From NCBI RefSeq assembly GCF_003722075.1, contig NZ_RDSK01000014.1, positions 62,001-126,000 on the forward strand: a stretch of 64,000 bases of DNA, read 5' to 3'. A program made the position numbers and the translations under genes. Origin of the DNA: Methanohalophilus sp. RSK (GTDB lineage Archaea; Halobacteriota; Methanosarcinia; Methanosarcinales; Methanosarcinaceae). This document shows positions 37,965 to 46,396 of this stretch, piece after piece. A model generated the notes under the pieces. It had not been told where the DNA came from, searched no databases, and was given only the letters and a program-made list of their open reading frames with translations. Position 1 is the first letter of the stretch; every line of letters begins with the position of its first letter.

Positions 37965-40103
37965 TTATTTAAGGGAAATATCCTGTTGTGGAATTGTAAA
38001 CATAAACGTGCTGCCTTTTCCTTCTTCACTTTCAACATACACGTTCCCTCCATGCATTTCCACATAATTTTTTACAAGAGCCAAACCCAGGCCTGTACCT
38101 TCATATCTTCTGTTTTTTGCAGAATCAATTTGCTTGAATGGTTCAAAGATCATTTCTTTTTTGTCTTCAGATATGCCTATTCCATTGTCTTTTACCGATA
38201 TACTTGCCTCTTTTTCTTCGGATTTGGCTGTGACAGATATTTTTCCTTTTTCTGCAGTGAATTTGATTGCATTGTTGAGAAGATTGTACATGACTTGTTT
38301 GAACATAATTATGTCCGCGTAGAGTAAATTATTTGCATTTTCACAATCAATAATGACTTCTATGTTTTTCTTTGAGGCGAGGGGGTGTATTAGCATATTC
38401 ACGTCATCAAGTGCTTTCTGAATGTCAAAATATTCCGCTTCAACTTCTTTTTTACCTGCTTCAACTCTCGAAATATCCAATATGTCATTGATGAGTTGTA
38501 GTAGATTTTCTCCACTTTTTAAGATGTTCGATGCATATTTGTTTTGGGCATTGGTAAGTTCACTGCCGGGAACTTCAAGAAGCATCTGAGAAAAACCGAT
38601 AATTGAATTCAGGGGAGTTCTGAGTTCATGGCTCATGGTAGTCATAAACTCAGATTTAGTTCGGTCTGCTTCTTCTGCTTTCATTTTTGCCTGTACGAGG
38701 ACATTTTCGTTTTCTTTCCTTTCAGTAATATCCCTGGCTGAGCCAAGTGCTGCACACTGGCCTTCATATTTGATACTGCTTATTGCAATTTCTACCTGTC
38801 TTTTTTCCCCGTTTTTAGTAACTATACAGGTTTCAAGAGTTGCAGGTGCATCCTTGCAGTCAGCTCTTCTTTGCATGATTTCCCTGATTTTTTCCTTTTC
38901 CTCGGGGTGCACCAGGTCAAGCACTTTCATACTGTCGATTTCCTCTCTTGTATAACCTGTAATTTCGCAGATTCTATCATTGACAAACAGAAATCGTTCT
39001 CCGCAATAGATGTAGACCATCTCATGAGTATTGTTTACAATTGCACGATATTTTTCTTCACTTTCACGCAGTATTTCTTCAGTTTTCTTCAGTTCCGAAA
39101 TATTATGTAAAAGAATAAGTTTCCCGAAAGGATTTCCTTGTTTATCATCAAGTAGGGTAATATTGATATTATAGGTGTTTTTCAATCCATTTTTCCATAT
39201 CTCCTGTTCCCCGGATACATTCCCGCACAGATTATTTCTTTTGATTGTGTTATTCAGTTCAGGAAACAATTGTCTTATATTTTTGCCGAGCAATTTTTCG
39301 GTTTTGTTGCTGAATATCTCTTGTGCTGCAGGGTTTATATCCACGATACGTTCTTTATTATCAATAACTATAATTCCGTCATTCATCTTTTCCATTAAAA
39401 GGTCACGAGCCATGGGGACCAGGTCAAGGAATTTGAATTGGTGAAGGTTGAATGAAAGAATAAGTCCTGTCAGGGTAAATCCTACGATTGTAAGGTCCTG
39501 GCCAGGAAAAGGTCCAATATCTAATAGGTATAATATATTTCCTGCCCATGGAAAGACAAGAGCAACAATAATCAATTCTAACTGTTGACGATATATTTTT
39601 CTGGAAGATTTCCCTGAAAGCAATAATATCAGTGTAGCAACCAGTAATATCAGATAGTTATATGCTATCATTATCCAGAATCCCGGTCCATGGCCGTAAA
39701 TAATGGTATTGAGCGCATCTGGTGCAGGTGTATAACTTGTCCAGATCAGGTTATGCCATTCGTTGGTTAACGTAAGGATGAATATGATAGCTGGTATCGT
39801 GCAAAGCGAGGTAAGGTTTTTTCGGGTAAGCCATTTTTCCATTTTTGTATATTGGATTGCAAAAATAAAAAGTAACAAAGGTGTAGCCAGTGATCCGATG
39901 TAACAAACCTTTGACCAGAAAATTTTTGCAGGTATCCCTGTAACCATAGATTCAAAGGCTCCGCATAGTTGCCATTCTATAATTGCAAGCATCAGAAGAA
40001 AAAGGGTGGTCCCTCCGGTAGAGGTACGTCTGTGCCACACTGCCAATGCTACAAAAGCGGATATAATCGTTGATACCAATAATATTAGAGCGTAGGGAGT
40101 CAT
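37965..40103 (-). CDS. 7TM-PAS-PAS sensor histidine kinase
   Basis: Membrane sensor kinase of 712 residues. Seven hydrophobic helices fill about residues 1-230 (the 7TM histidine kinase N-terminal type). Two PAS domains follow (about 240-350, IVDINPAAQEIFSNKTE, and about 355-475, ERFLFVNDRICEITGYTRE). HisKA holds an intact H-box, EFMTTMSHELRTPLNS, and HATPase_c has NNAIKFTAEKG, DNGIGISED and YEGTGLGLALV. No response regulator is adjacent, as is common in methanogen kinases. The ligand is unknown. Confidence 0.93.
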   Translation of the reverse strand: MTPYALILLVSTIISAFVALAVWHRRTSTGGTTLFLLMLAIIEWQLCGAFESMVTGIPAKIFWSKVCYIGSLATPLLLFIFAIQYTKMEKWLTRKNLTSLCTIPAIIFILTLTNEWHNLIWTSYTPAPDALNTIIYGHGPGFWIMIAYNYLILLVATLILLLSGKSSRKIYRQQLELIIVALVFPWAGNILYLLDIGPFPGQDLTIVGFTLTGLILSFNLHQFKFLDLVPMARDLLMEKMNDGIIVIDNKERIVDINPAAQEIFSNKTEKLLGKNIRQLFPELNNTIKRNNLCGNVSGEQEIWKNGLKNTYNINITLLDDKQGNPFGKLILLHNISELKKTEEILRESEEKYRAIVNNTHEMVYIYCGERFLFVNDRICEITGYTREEIDSMKVLDLVHPEEKEKIREIMQRRADCKDAPATLETCIVTKNGEKRQVEIAISSIKYEGQCAALGSARDITERKENENVLVQAKMKAEEADRTKSEFMTTMSHELRTPLNSIIGFSQMLLEVPGSELTNAQNKYASNILKSGENLLQLINDILDISRVEAGKKEVEAEYFDIQKALDDVNMLIHPLASKKNIEVIIDCENANNLLYADIIMFKQVMYNLLNNAIKFTAEKGKISVTAKSEEKEASISVKDNGIGISEDKKEMIFEPFKQIDSAKNRRYEGTGLGLALVKNYVEMHGGNVYVESEEGKGSTFMFTIPQQDISLK

Positions 40104-40247
40104 TTGTAAAGTGATAGCTACACCTCATTGAAGGGATAATATAAGCACTGTGATGTATCGACCACTGAAAAAGAATCATTCATTTTACTTATATATTGTT
40201 ACTATTATATATAGAACTTACATAGTAGACAGGAACAGATGTGAATC

Positions 40248-40583
40248 TTACTCAACAGGCACAATTATCCTGTAGCCATCGACTTCTCCAATAGTCACTT
40301 TGACCCCATACACCGCTTCGATATTTTCAGGTGTGATTACTTCTTCCTTTCCGTGTGCAAAAACTTCCCCATCTTTAATAAGGACATAACGATCGGAATA
40401 TCTAATTGCCATATTAATATCATGCATGGTTATTACTGCTGAAACGTGTTCTTTCCTGGCAACCTCTACAACAGTATTCAGGATACTCAGCTGGTTTTTC
40501 AGGTCCAGGCTGCTTGTGGGTTCATCCAGCAGGAGTATTCGGGGTTGTTGCACCAATGCACGGGCAAGGCTTACTTGTTGCAA
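40248..40583 (-). pseudogene. Truncated ABC transporter ATPase (metal/cobalamin/siderophore type)
   Basis: Only the last 111 residues of an iron-siderophore/cobalamin-type ABC ATPase remain: the end of the signature region (QQVSLARALVQQPRILLLDE), Walker B, the D-loop with SSLDL, the switch His in ITMHDINMA, and a C-terminal tail. Walker A and about 140 N-terminal residues are missing. Reading further upstream, the expected LSGGE is replaced by unrelated codons and a stop (TAG) two codons before the TTG at 40583. No permease or binding protein is nearby. A deletion or rearrangement breakpoint must lie near 40584. Confidence 0.85.
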
Positions 40584-40727
40584 TTTCTATGTGGGGGAAG
40601 TTCCAGATCATTTTTCCCTTCTGCAATTGAAAATGAAACACAGGTTTTGTATGGTATGCCCAAAACCATTATATACCATGTTCACTTTATATAGTATTTA
40701 GTTCATAATTATCAATGGAGGGTATTT

Positions 40728-43700
40728 ATGTCACAACAAATCTTTGAGTTTTCAGAACAGCAGAAAAAAGAACTTTCCGATCTTTTCGGGGAACGGGTCA
40801 ATTTAAGTCGCAGGGAACGTCATTTCTATAACCATGATGTAGGAGCTTTGCCTTCCATGGCAAAGAAACTCCTCGGAAAAGCGGAACCCGCTGCTATTGT
40901 TAAACTCAGGGATGAGGATGATGTTGTTAAACTGATGGATTTTGCTTCCCGTTATTCAGTGCCTGTGGTTCCCAGGGCCGGAGCTACATCCGGCTATGGA
41001 GGCGTGATTCCTACAAAGGGGGGAATTATTGCTGATGTCGGCCGGTTAAACCATGTATATGATATTGACAGGGAACAGCTGACAGCAACAGTCGGTGCGG
41101 GAATCGTCTGGGAAAAACTGGAATCCAAACTGAATCATGTTGATCTTTCTGTCTGTGCCCTGCCTTCAAGTGCACCGGCAGCTACAGTTGGAGGCTGGCT
41201 TGGGCAGAACGGTCTGGGTTACGGAAGTTATGAGTACGGCTGGTCCCAGGATACAATGGTTTCCGCACGACTGGTAACTCCCGAGGGTAAGGTGCGTGAG
41301 TTTGAAGGAACTGATCTGCAAAAAATTGCAGGCAATCTGGGTGCGCTTGGTATTATTACGCAGGTCACGCTCAAGATCAGACCGCACAGGCAAACAAAAG
41401 CAGTTTCTGCAAGCTTTGAGAGTCCTGGTGCTCTACAAAAGGCTCTGCAGTTGATTGATGAGCGCAACATTGCGCTCTGGTCCATATCATTTATTAATCC
41501 GGGTTTTGCTGACATGAAAAATCGTGCTCCTCAAAAATTGCACCACGGTGAACCCATCATACTGGAGGATACTGATCTACCTGAAGCTTACATCTGCAAT
41601 TTTTTCTATCCGGATGACAGGGATGTAGGTGGTCTTGAAGATGCCATCAAAGAAGCCGGTGGTTCCATCCTTCCTGAGCAAATTTCAAAACATGAAACAG
41701 GTGAATGGTTCAGGACAATGAAAGTCAAAAGGCTTGGTCCTTCTTTCATTCCAGCAGAAATTGTAGTGCCCCAGGACAAGGTCAGTAAGGTAATCGATGA
41801 GATAAACGAAAAAATATCTCTGCCTGTATTGATTGAAGGGATGGTTTCCCGGGATGGCGAAGTAGTCCTCCTCTGTTTCATTCCTCATTCGGAGAGGTCC
41901 TTCAAGTTCAATATGGCATTCTCCCTGGGTCTTAGTATAATCAAGATTGCTGAAGATAATGGAGGCAGGATGTATGCTTCCGGTCTTTACTTTGCCGACC
42001 AGGCGGAGAAAGTTTACGGGGCAAGGCTCAAGCAATTGATGGATATCAAAAAGGAGCTTGATCCCTCCGATATCATGAATCCCGAGACATTTACCGGCAG
42101 GGGCTTATTCACTTCTGCGCTTTCCATGGCAGGTAAAATGGAACCTATGATGCGCTTTGTGGGTAACATGTCAGGAGTGGATAAGGCTGAATTCAAAGAT
42201 CAGAAAAACATTCCTGGTGACATAATTTCCCATGCATACACATGTGCACAGTGTGGCTATTGTGTAAATGAATGTGATCAGTATTACGGGCGTGGATGGG
42301 AATCCCAGTCCCCCAGGGGTAAATGGTTCTTTATCAAGGAATACCTGGCCGGAAGGGATGAGATAAATCAGGAACAAACTGATACTTTCCTTGCATGTAC
42401 TACCTGTGAATTGTGTGATGTACGGTGCCAGCTGGATCTTCCCATTGAGAATTCCTGGTTGCGCCTGAGGGAGAATCTTGTGCAGCAGCGTGGTAAGATG
42501 ACCTTCCCGCCATTTGAGATTATGGCTCAGAGTCTTAACAAAGAACGCAATATCTGGGCGGAATACCGCAAAGGCAGGGATGAATGGGTTCCGGAGGACC
42601 TCAAACCCAAGATCAAGGAAAAGGCCGATTATGCCTATTTTGCTGGGTGTACAGCTTCTTTTGTGGAAAAGGATATCGCAGAAGCATCTGCTCGCATGCT
42701 TTCTGATGCCGGAATTGATTTTACTATTCTGGGCAAGGAAGAATCCTGCTGTGGTATTCCAATGCTCGCAGCCGGAAAGTGGGATGTTTTCGAAAAAATC
42801 ATGAAAATGAATGTAGGCAACATGAAGAAAAAAGGTGTCAAAACCGTAATTACTTCCTGTCCTGCATGCTGGTTCGTGTGGCATACCTATTACCGACAGT
42901 GGGCTGAAAAACTGGGAATTGATTATGATTTTGAAGTCAAGCACTATTCCGAAGTACTTGCTGAAAGGATGGACGTACTTGAACCCAAACTCAAGGTTCC
43001 ACTTGAAAAGACCGTTACTATCCATGATGCCTGTCACATGGGGCGTGCCGGAGGTATCTATGAGCCACCCAGAAAACTTGCAAAAGCGATTCCCGGTGTT
43101 GACTTCCGTGAAATGGAACACAACAGGGAAAACGGACACTGCTGTGGTTCAGTATTGACCCTGGTGGACGAGCCTGACGTTGCCAATGTAATTGGTGGTA
43201 TGCGCCTGAAAGAAGCTGAAGCCGTGGGTGCGGATATTATGCTTGCTGCCTGTCCATGTTGTCAGGTGCAGTTGCGTGTGTCTGCACAGAAGAGCAATAT
43301 TCCAGTGGATGTGCAGGATCTGGGTGCAACCGTGGCCCGTAGTATGGGATATGATATTGCGGATACCACAAATGATGCTCTGGCGGGATGGGCTGTCTTT
43401 GAACAGATGATCTATCTTATGAAACCTGAGAACATGACCAATCTGATGATGGAACTGATGCCACAGATGATGGCCGCCATGCCTTCGTATATGAGGGGAA
43501 TGATGAAAACGGTCAAATATGTACCGGGTATGGATAAGCTAATGGCACCGATGATGCCCAAAATGATGCCGATGCTCCTGCCGTCCCTGATGCCGAAGGT
43601 CATGCCGGATATGCTTGAAGCAGTTACCCGTCATGTCCAGATGCCTGACTACATGGAAGAACAGCTCCCGGACCTGATGCCAAAAGCAATGGAGAATCTG

Positions 43701-43772
43701 ATGCCCAACATGCTCCCACAGATTGCACCGCTTTTGACACCCCGGATGATAGAATACATCAAGCAGAACTAA
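40728..43772 (+). CDS. FAD-linked oxidase / Fe-S oxidoreductase fusion (D-lactate dehydrogenase-like)
   Basis: A 1014-residue fusion. Residues about 50-460 are a GlcD-type FAD domain (PRAGATSGYGGVIPTKGG). About 505-580 carry two [4Fe-4S] motifs (CAQCGYCVNEC and CTTCELCDVRC). About 630-870 have two CCG domains as in GlpC and HdrD (CCGIPMLAAGK, HDACHMGRAGG, HCCGSV, ACPCCQVQL). A D-2-hydroxyacid such as lactate is the likely electron donor. The last ~110 residues are a Met/Pro-rich tail with many MPxMMP units. The first Fe-S motif has Tyr where the fourth Cys-Pro is usual. Strong ribosome site GGAGGGTATTT. Confidence 0.85.
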   Translation: MSQQIFEFSEQQKKELSDLFGERVNLSRRERHFYNHDVGALPSMAKKLLGKAEPAAIVKLRDEDDVVKLMDFASRYSVPVVPRAGATSGYGGVIPTKGGIIADVGRLNHVYDIDREQLTATVGAGIVWEKLESKLNHVDLSVCALPSSAPAATVGGWLGQNGLGYGSYEYGWSQDTMVSARLVTPEGKVREFEGTDLQKIAGNLGALGIITQVTLKIRPHRQTKAVSASFESPGALQKALQLIDERNIALWSISFINPGFADMKNRAPQKLHHGEPIILEDTDLPEAYICNFFYPDDRDVGGLEDAIKEAGGSILPEQISKHETGEWFRTMKVKRLGPSFIPAEIVVPQDKVSKVIDEINEKISLPVLIEGMVSRDGEVVLLCFIPHSERSFKFNMAFSLGLSIIKIAEDNGGRMYASGLYFADQAEKVYGARLKQLMDIKKELDPSDIMNPETFTGRGLFTSALSMAGKMEPMMRFVGNMSGVDKAEFKDQKNIPGDIISHAYTCAQCGYCVNECDQYYGRGWESQSPRGKWFFIKEYLAGRDEINQEQTDTFLACTTCELCDVRCQLDLPIENSWLRLRENLVQQRGKMTFPPFEIMAQSLNKERNIWAEYRKGRDEWVPEDLKPKIKEKADYAYFAGCTASFVEKDIAEASARMLSDAGIDFTILGKEESCCGIPMLAAGKWDVFEKIMKMNVGNMKKKGVKTVITSCPACWFVWHTYYRQWAEKLGIDYDFEVKHYSEVLAERMDVLEPKLKVPLEKTVTIHDACHMGRAGGIYEPPRKLAKAIPGVDFREMEHNRENGHCCGSVLTLVDEPDVANVIGGMRLKEAEAVGADIMLAACPCCQVQLRVSAQKSNIPVDVQDLGATVARSMGYDIADTTNDALAGWAVFEQMIYLMKPENMTNLMMELMPQMMAAMPSYMRGMMKTVKYVPGMDKLMAPMMPKMMPMLLPSLMPKVMPDMLEAVTRHVQMPDYMEEQLPDLMPKAMENLMPNMLPQIAPLLTPRMIEYIKQN

Positions 43773-43780
43773 GATTCGAT

Positions 43781-43808
43781 ACACCCCCTTATAGGGGGTG
43801 TCATTTTT
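43781..43808 (+). terminator. Terminator hairpin after the FAD/Fe-S oxidoreductase gene
   Basis: A perfect 9-bp stem, ACACCCCCT (43781-43789) with AGGGGGTGT (43793-43801), has a 3-nt loop and is followed by CATTTTTC. It begins nine bases after the stop codon and touches the end of the convergent ACT gene. Confidence 0.75.
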
Positions 43809-44198
43809 CTATTTTCATACCTGCCGCTTCCAGTGCAGAAAACGCTACCTCGCAATTTATTTGTTTTACAAAAATGTAATCCGTATCATAGGTTGACATT
43901 ACAAAAATACTGATTCCATTTTCAGAAAGTGTATTGCTGATCCTTGCAAGGATGCCTATCTGGCCAAAGTCCAGCGGCCCCTTTACTTTGAAACAGTTCC
44001 AATTTTTTCACATTTAATATTTTCCGGAATGATATTTAGCGGGCAGATGACGGAAAGTTCTTCTGTGATTCTGGTTATGGAAAAGATGCTGGAAGATAAT
44101 ACCCATTCAGGCAGTTTTTCAGTTGCTTTTAGTCTGCATATCCCAAATTTCTCGCTTATCAATACAAGGCTTATTGAATTTTGTGTTATGCTTTCCAT
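43801..44198 (-). pseudogene. Frameshifted ACT-domain protein (COG3603-like)
   Basis: A gene for a protein of about 132 residues is split by a one-base loss. The 5' part (44198 down to about 44003) encodes MESITQNSISLVLISEKFGI and onward to IKCEK. The 3' part, in another frame, gives NWNCFKVKGPLDFGQIGILA to the C-terminus at a TGA at 43801-43803. The break lies at an A6 run on the coding strand (44003-44008); one more A would restore a continuous frame. The pattern fits small tandem-ACT proteins (COG3603). It may be a real mutation or an error in a homopolymer. Confidence 0.8.
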
Positions 44199-44280
44199 TT
44201 TCCTGCTTCCGTTGTGCTGTTACCTATGTTTCCCTGTATTATTTATAAAATGAACACTTCTCTTTAATGGGGGTTGTAAG

Positions 44281-44550
44281 TTGCTATCGCAAATTCCTGC
44301 AATACTTGAGGAACTAGATCCTGAAAATATCGATAAAGAGGTATTAAGGGCTGCTATTATCGCAGAATTCGATGCGGTTAATATCTATGAGCAGATGGCA
44401 GGCTTGACAAAAGATGAAAATCTTCGTGCAATCCTTCTGGATATTGCCAGGGAAGAAAAACTTCATATTGTAATGTTCCAATCTGTTTTACTTGAATATG
44501 ATCAGGAGTATCTGGAAATAATGGCGGATTATTCCCTTGCCCGCAAATGA
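44281..44550 (+). CDS. Small ferritin-like di-iron protein (EncFtn-like)
   Basis: An 89-residue helical protein with a Glu...Tyr...EExxH pattern: AEFDAVNIYEQMAG, then DIAREEKLHIVMF. The length and the AL/TKDENLRAIL spacing resemble encapsulated ferritins, which are half-ferritins that dimerise around di-iron sites, though a rubrerythrin fragment is another possibility. It starts at TTG with GGGGGT six bases upstream. No encapsulin shell gene is adjacent. The next gene encodes an exported protein of unknown function. Confidence 0.65.
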   Translation: MLSQIPAILEELDPENIDKEVLRAAIIAEFDAVNIYEQMAGLTKDENLRAILLDIAREEKLHIVMFQSVLLEYDQEYLEIMADYSLARK

Positions 44551-44617
44551 TTCTTTGTCAGATTAAATTTATATATTTGCAGCTGTTTATTTTGATGTGA
44601 AAGGTGGGTAGGGGACC

Positions 44618-45238
44618 TTGCGATCAATAATGAATTTAAAAAATAATCGTATTCTGATAGTTTCAATTGTCGTTTTTGTGACATTTGCATTATTTCTGGC
44701 ATTTGTGGATGCAAGTGCTTCCACTTCAACTACAGGTGTTGAACAAAAGATAAGTGGCTATTCATTCTCCCAGCCCAATTCATCCGCTGCGGCTTCATCA
44801 AGTGTTGTTTACCTTGATTTAAAAGGTGAGAATGGGGTTTCTGTAATTCTTGAAGATGAGATTGCAGACCTTCTTGAAGAAAAAGGATTTAAAGTGGAAA
44901 CCGTTTCAATGGAACCAGTCATTTATGACAGTACTGCACTTGCTGTTGTTGTTAATAAATCAGATATTTTCTACAATCCGTTTTACTCAACTGCAGCTAT
45001 GGATGTGGAATTTGTTTATTCCCACACAGGCAACATGGAATACCTGGATATGCTGATTGATGATTTTGATAAGCCGGTTGTCTTTTCTTCTATGGATGGT
45101 TATCAGCTATTGCGACATGGGCAACTCACCATAAATGATACTACAAAAGGTCTTGTAACCTATCCCTACTATAGACGTCATATTGCTGAAAATATAGCAT
45201 CAGGGGTAGTTGAAAAAGCATTCAGTGATGATTTATGA
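44618..45238 (+). CDS. Exported hypothetical protein
   Basis: A 206-residue protein with an N-terminal hydrophobic segment (ILIVSIVVFVTFALFLAFVD, about 12-31) that is a signal peptide or anchor, a Ser/Ala-rich linker, then an alpha/beta domain. I do not recognise a family. Two starts are possible: TTG at 44618, with GGTGG nine bases upstream, and ATG at 44630, which has no good site. A TATA-like stretch precedes it at about 44567-44575. Confidence 0.65.
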   Translation: MRSIMNLKNNRILIVSIVVFVTFALFLAFVDASASTSTTGVEQKISGYSFSQPNSSAAASSSVVYLDLKGENGVSVILEDEIADLLEEKGFKVETVSMEPVIYDSTALAVVVNKSDIFYNPFYSTAAMDVEFVYSHTGNMEYLDMLIDDFDKPVVFSSMDGYQLLRHGQLTINDTTKGLVTYPYYRRHIAENIASGVVEKAFSDDL

Positions 45239-45259
45239 GTTTATAATGGAGGGAATTGT

Positions 45260-45661
45260 ATGCAATTGTCCACCAGCAAGCATGTTGAAATTCTGGATAT
45301 TACCGATAAGGTGTCCGGTGCGGTGAGAAGCAGTAATATCGATGAAGGAATGTGTGCGATTAGTACTTCCCACACAACGTGTGCGATAATTGTCAATGAA
45401 CACGAATCGGGCTTGGTTTCTGATATTATAGAATTGCTGGAAAAACTGGTTCCTTCAAGTGCAGGTTACTATCATGACCGGATAGATAACAATGCAGATG
45501 CCCATTTAAGAGCTGTTCTTCTGGGAAACAGTGAAACGATGCCTGTGAGAAAAGGCAATCTTGAACTTGGTACATGGCAGAGTATATTTTTTGTGGAATT
45601 GGATGGGCCGCGTAAGAGGAACGTAGATATAGTGGTATCATCATCTGATTTTAGGGGATGA
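45260..45661 (+). CDS. YjbQ/UPF0047 family protein
   Basis: A 133-residue protein of the YjbQ (UPF0047) family, linked to a secondary thiamine-phosphate synthase activity in bacteria. Hallmarks are TSHTTCAIIVNEHESGLVSDI and AHLRAVLLGNSETMPV, and the closing GTWQSIFFVELDGPRKR, which includes the conserved His, Glu and Trp residues of the proposed metal site. The ribosome site GGAGGGAATTGT is clear. The gap after the preceding gene is 21 bp, and a small Lys-rich gene follows. Confidence 0.93.
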   Translation: MQLSTSKHVEILDITDKVSGAVRSSNIDEGMCAISTSHTTCAIIVNEHESGLVSDIIELLEKLVPSSAGYYHDRIDNNADAHLRAVLLGNSETMPVRKGNLELGTWQSIFFVELDGPRKRNVDIVVSSSDFRG

Positions 45662-45715
45662 ATTCTCAACTCCTACTATTTTTATTCAGTGCTAATTGTT
45701 TATAGGTGGCCTATT

Positions 45716-45847
45716 ATGGTGGAAAAAGATAAAAAGAAAGAAACTGAAGGCAAAGATAAGAAAAAGAAAGTGGCACATGTGGAGCCGGTGCATCCGGGAG
45801 ATGAACGGGTAGGAAAAAGCCGGCATCTGCTTGATACCTGTGAATGA
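45716..45847 (+). CDS. Small Lys-rich protein (43 residues)
   Basis: ATG at 45716, with AGGTGG seven bases upstream, opens a 43-residue frame ending in TGA. The N-terminal half is almost wholly Lys/Glu/Asp (VEKDKKKETEGKDKKKKV). The C-terminal half is HVEPVHPGDERVGKSRHLLD, a defined sequence with a Cys near the end. It is likely a nucleic-acid-binding or partly disordered protein. I do not recognise it. It lies 54 bp after yjbQ. Confidence 0.6.
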   Translation: MVEKDKKKETEGKDKKKKVAHVEPVHPGDERVGKSRHLLDTCE

Positions 45848-45855
45848 TATTTATG

Positions 45856-46230
45856 TCAGGGCCAGTGCGGTTGATCCCGGCGATAAATTTGTCTCTTGCT
45901 AACGGTAACAGAAACGGTTCTTATAACGGGATTATTCCTTTTTACAAAAGTCATTTTAAGGTTGAGGGTGAGTGTTCCTTCTTCCCCTGTTTCAAAATTA
46001 ACATTTAATTCAACAGGTTCACGCATCTCACATTTACTTATATTGAATTTCTTGGATGCGTCAAGTATCTCAATCCCGACAAACTTGTTGTTTTCGTCCA
46101 CGTCAAGGATGATATCATCTAACATCAATGAGGATTTGTATTTGCGGTCCTGAGGATAGATGTACATGCTGTCATTTAGCCAATCGTAATCGAAATGACT
46201 ATGTTCATAATGAACTACATCGCCGCTCAT
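45856..46230 (-). CDS. DUF2283 domain protein
   Basis: A 124-residue protein. The first 70 residues match DUF2283 (DYDWLNDSMYIYPQDRKYKS, then ILDVDENNKFVGIEILDASK), a small beta domain of unknown function. The rest is a second beta-rich segment (VELNVNFETGEEGTLTLNLK) not part of the usual domain. The ribosome site AGGAGGATTAAGTAA precedes the ATG. Its end lies 8 bp from the end of the Lys-rich small gene on the other strand. Confidence 0.85.
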   Translation of the reverse strand: MSGDVVHYEHSHFDYDWLNDSMYIYPQDRKYKSSLMLDDIILDVDENNKFVGIEILDASKKFNISKCEMREPVELNVNFETGEEGTLTLNLKMTFVKRNNPVIRTVSVTVSKRQIYRRDQPHWP

Positions 46231-46396
46231 TTACTTAATCCTCCTTTTTATTTTCTGATCCATAATCCCTACAGATTTTCATGGATTTGCCTTAAGGAGG
46301 TAGGATGATAATTGTTAGGACGGCACATATCTGTTTCGTCTTCAACTGTTAGTCTATCTGAAAACCCGTCTCTCCCATTTCATTTTGGCCTTAAGT

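Noticed and set aside
42171-43139. 322-codon open frame antisense to the FAD/Fe-S oxidoreductase gene
   Set aside because: It mirrors a strongly coding frame on the other strand, has no ribosome site, no domain and an odd composition. It is a codon-bias shadow.
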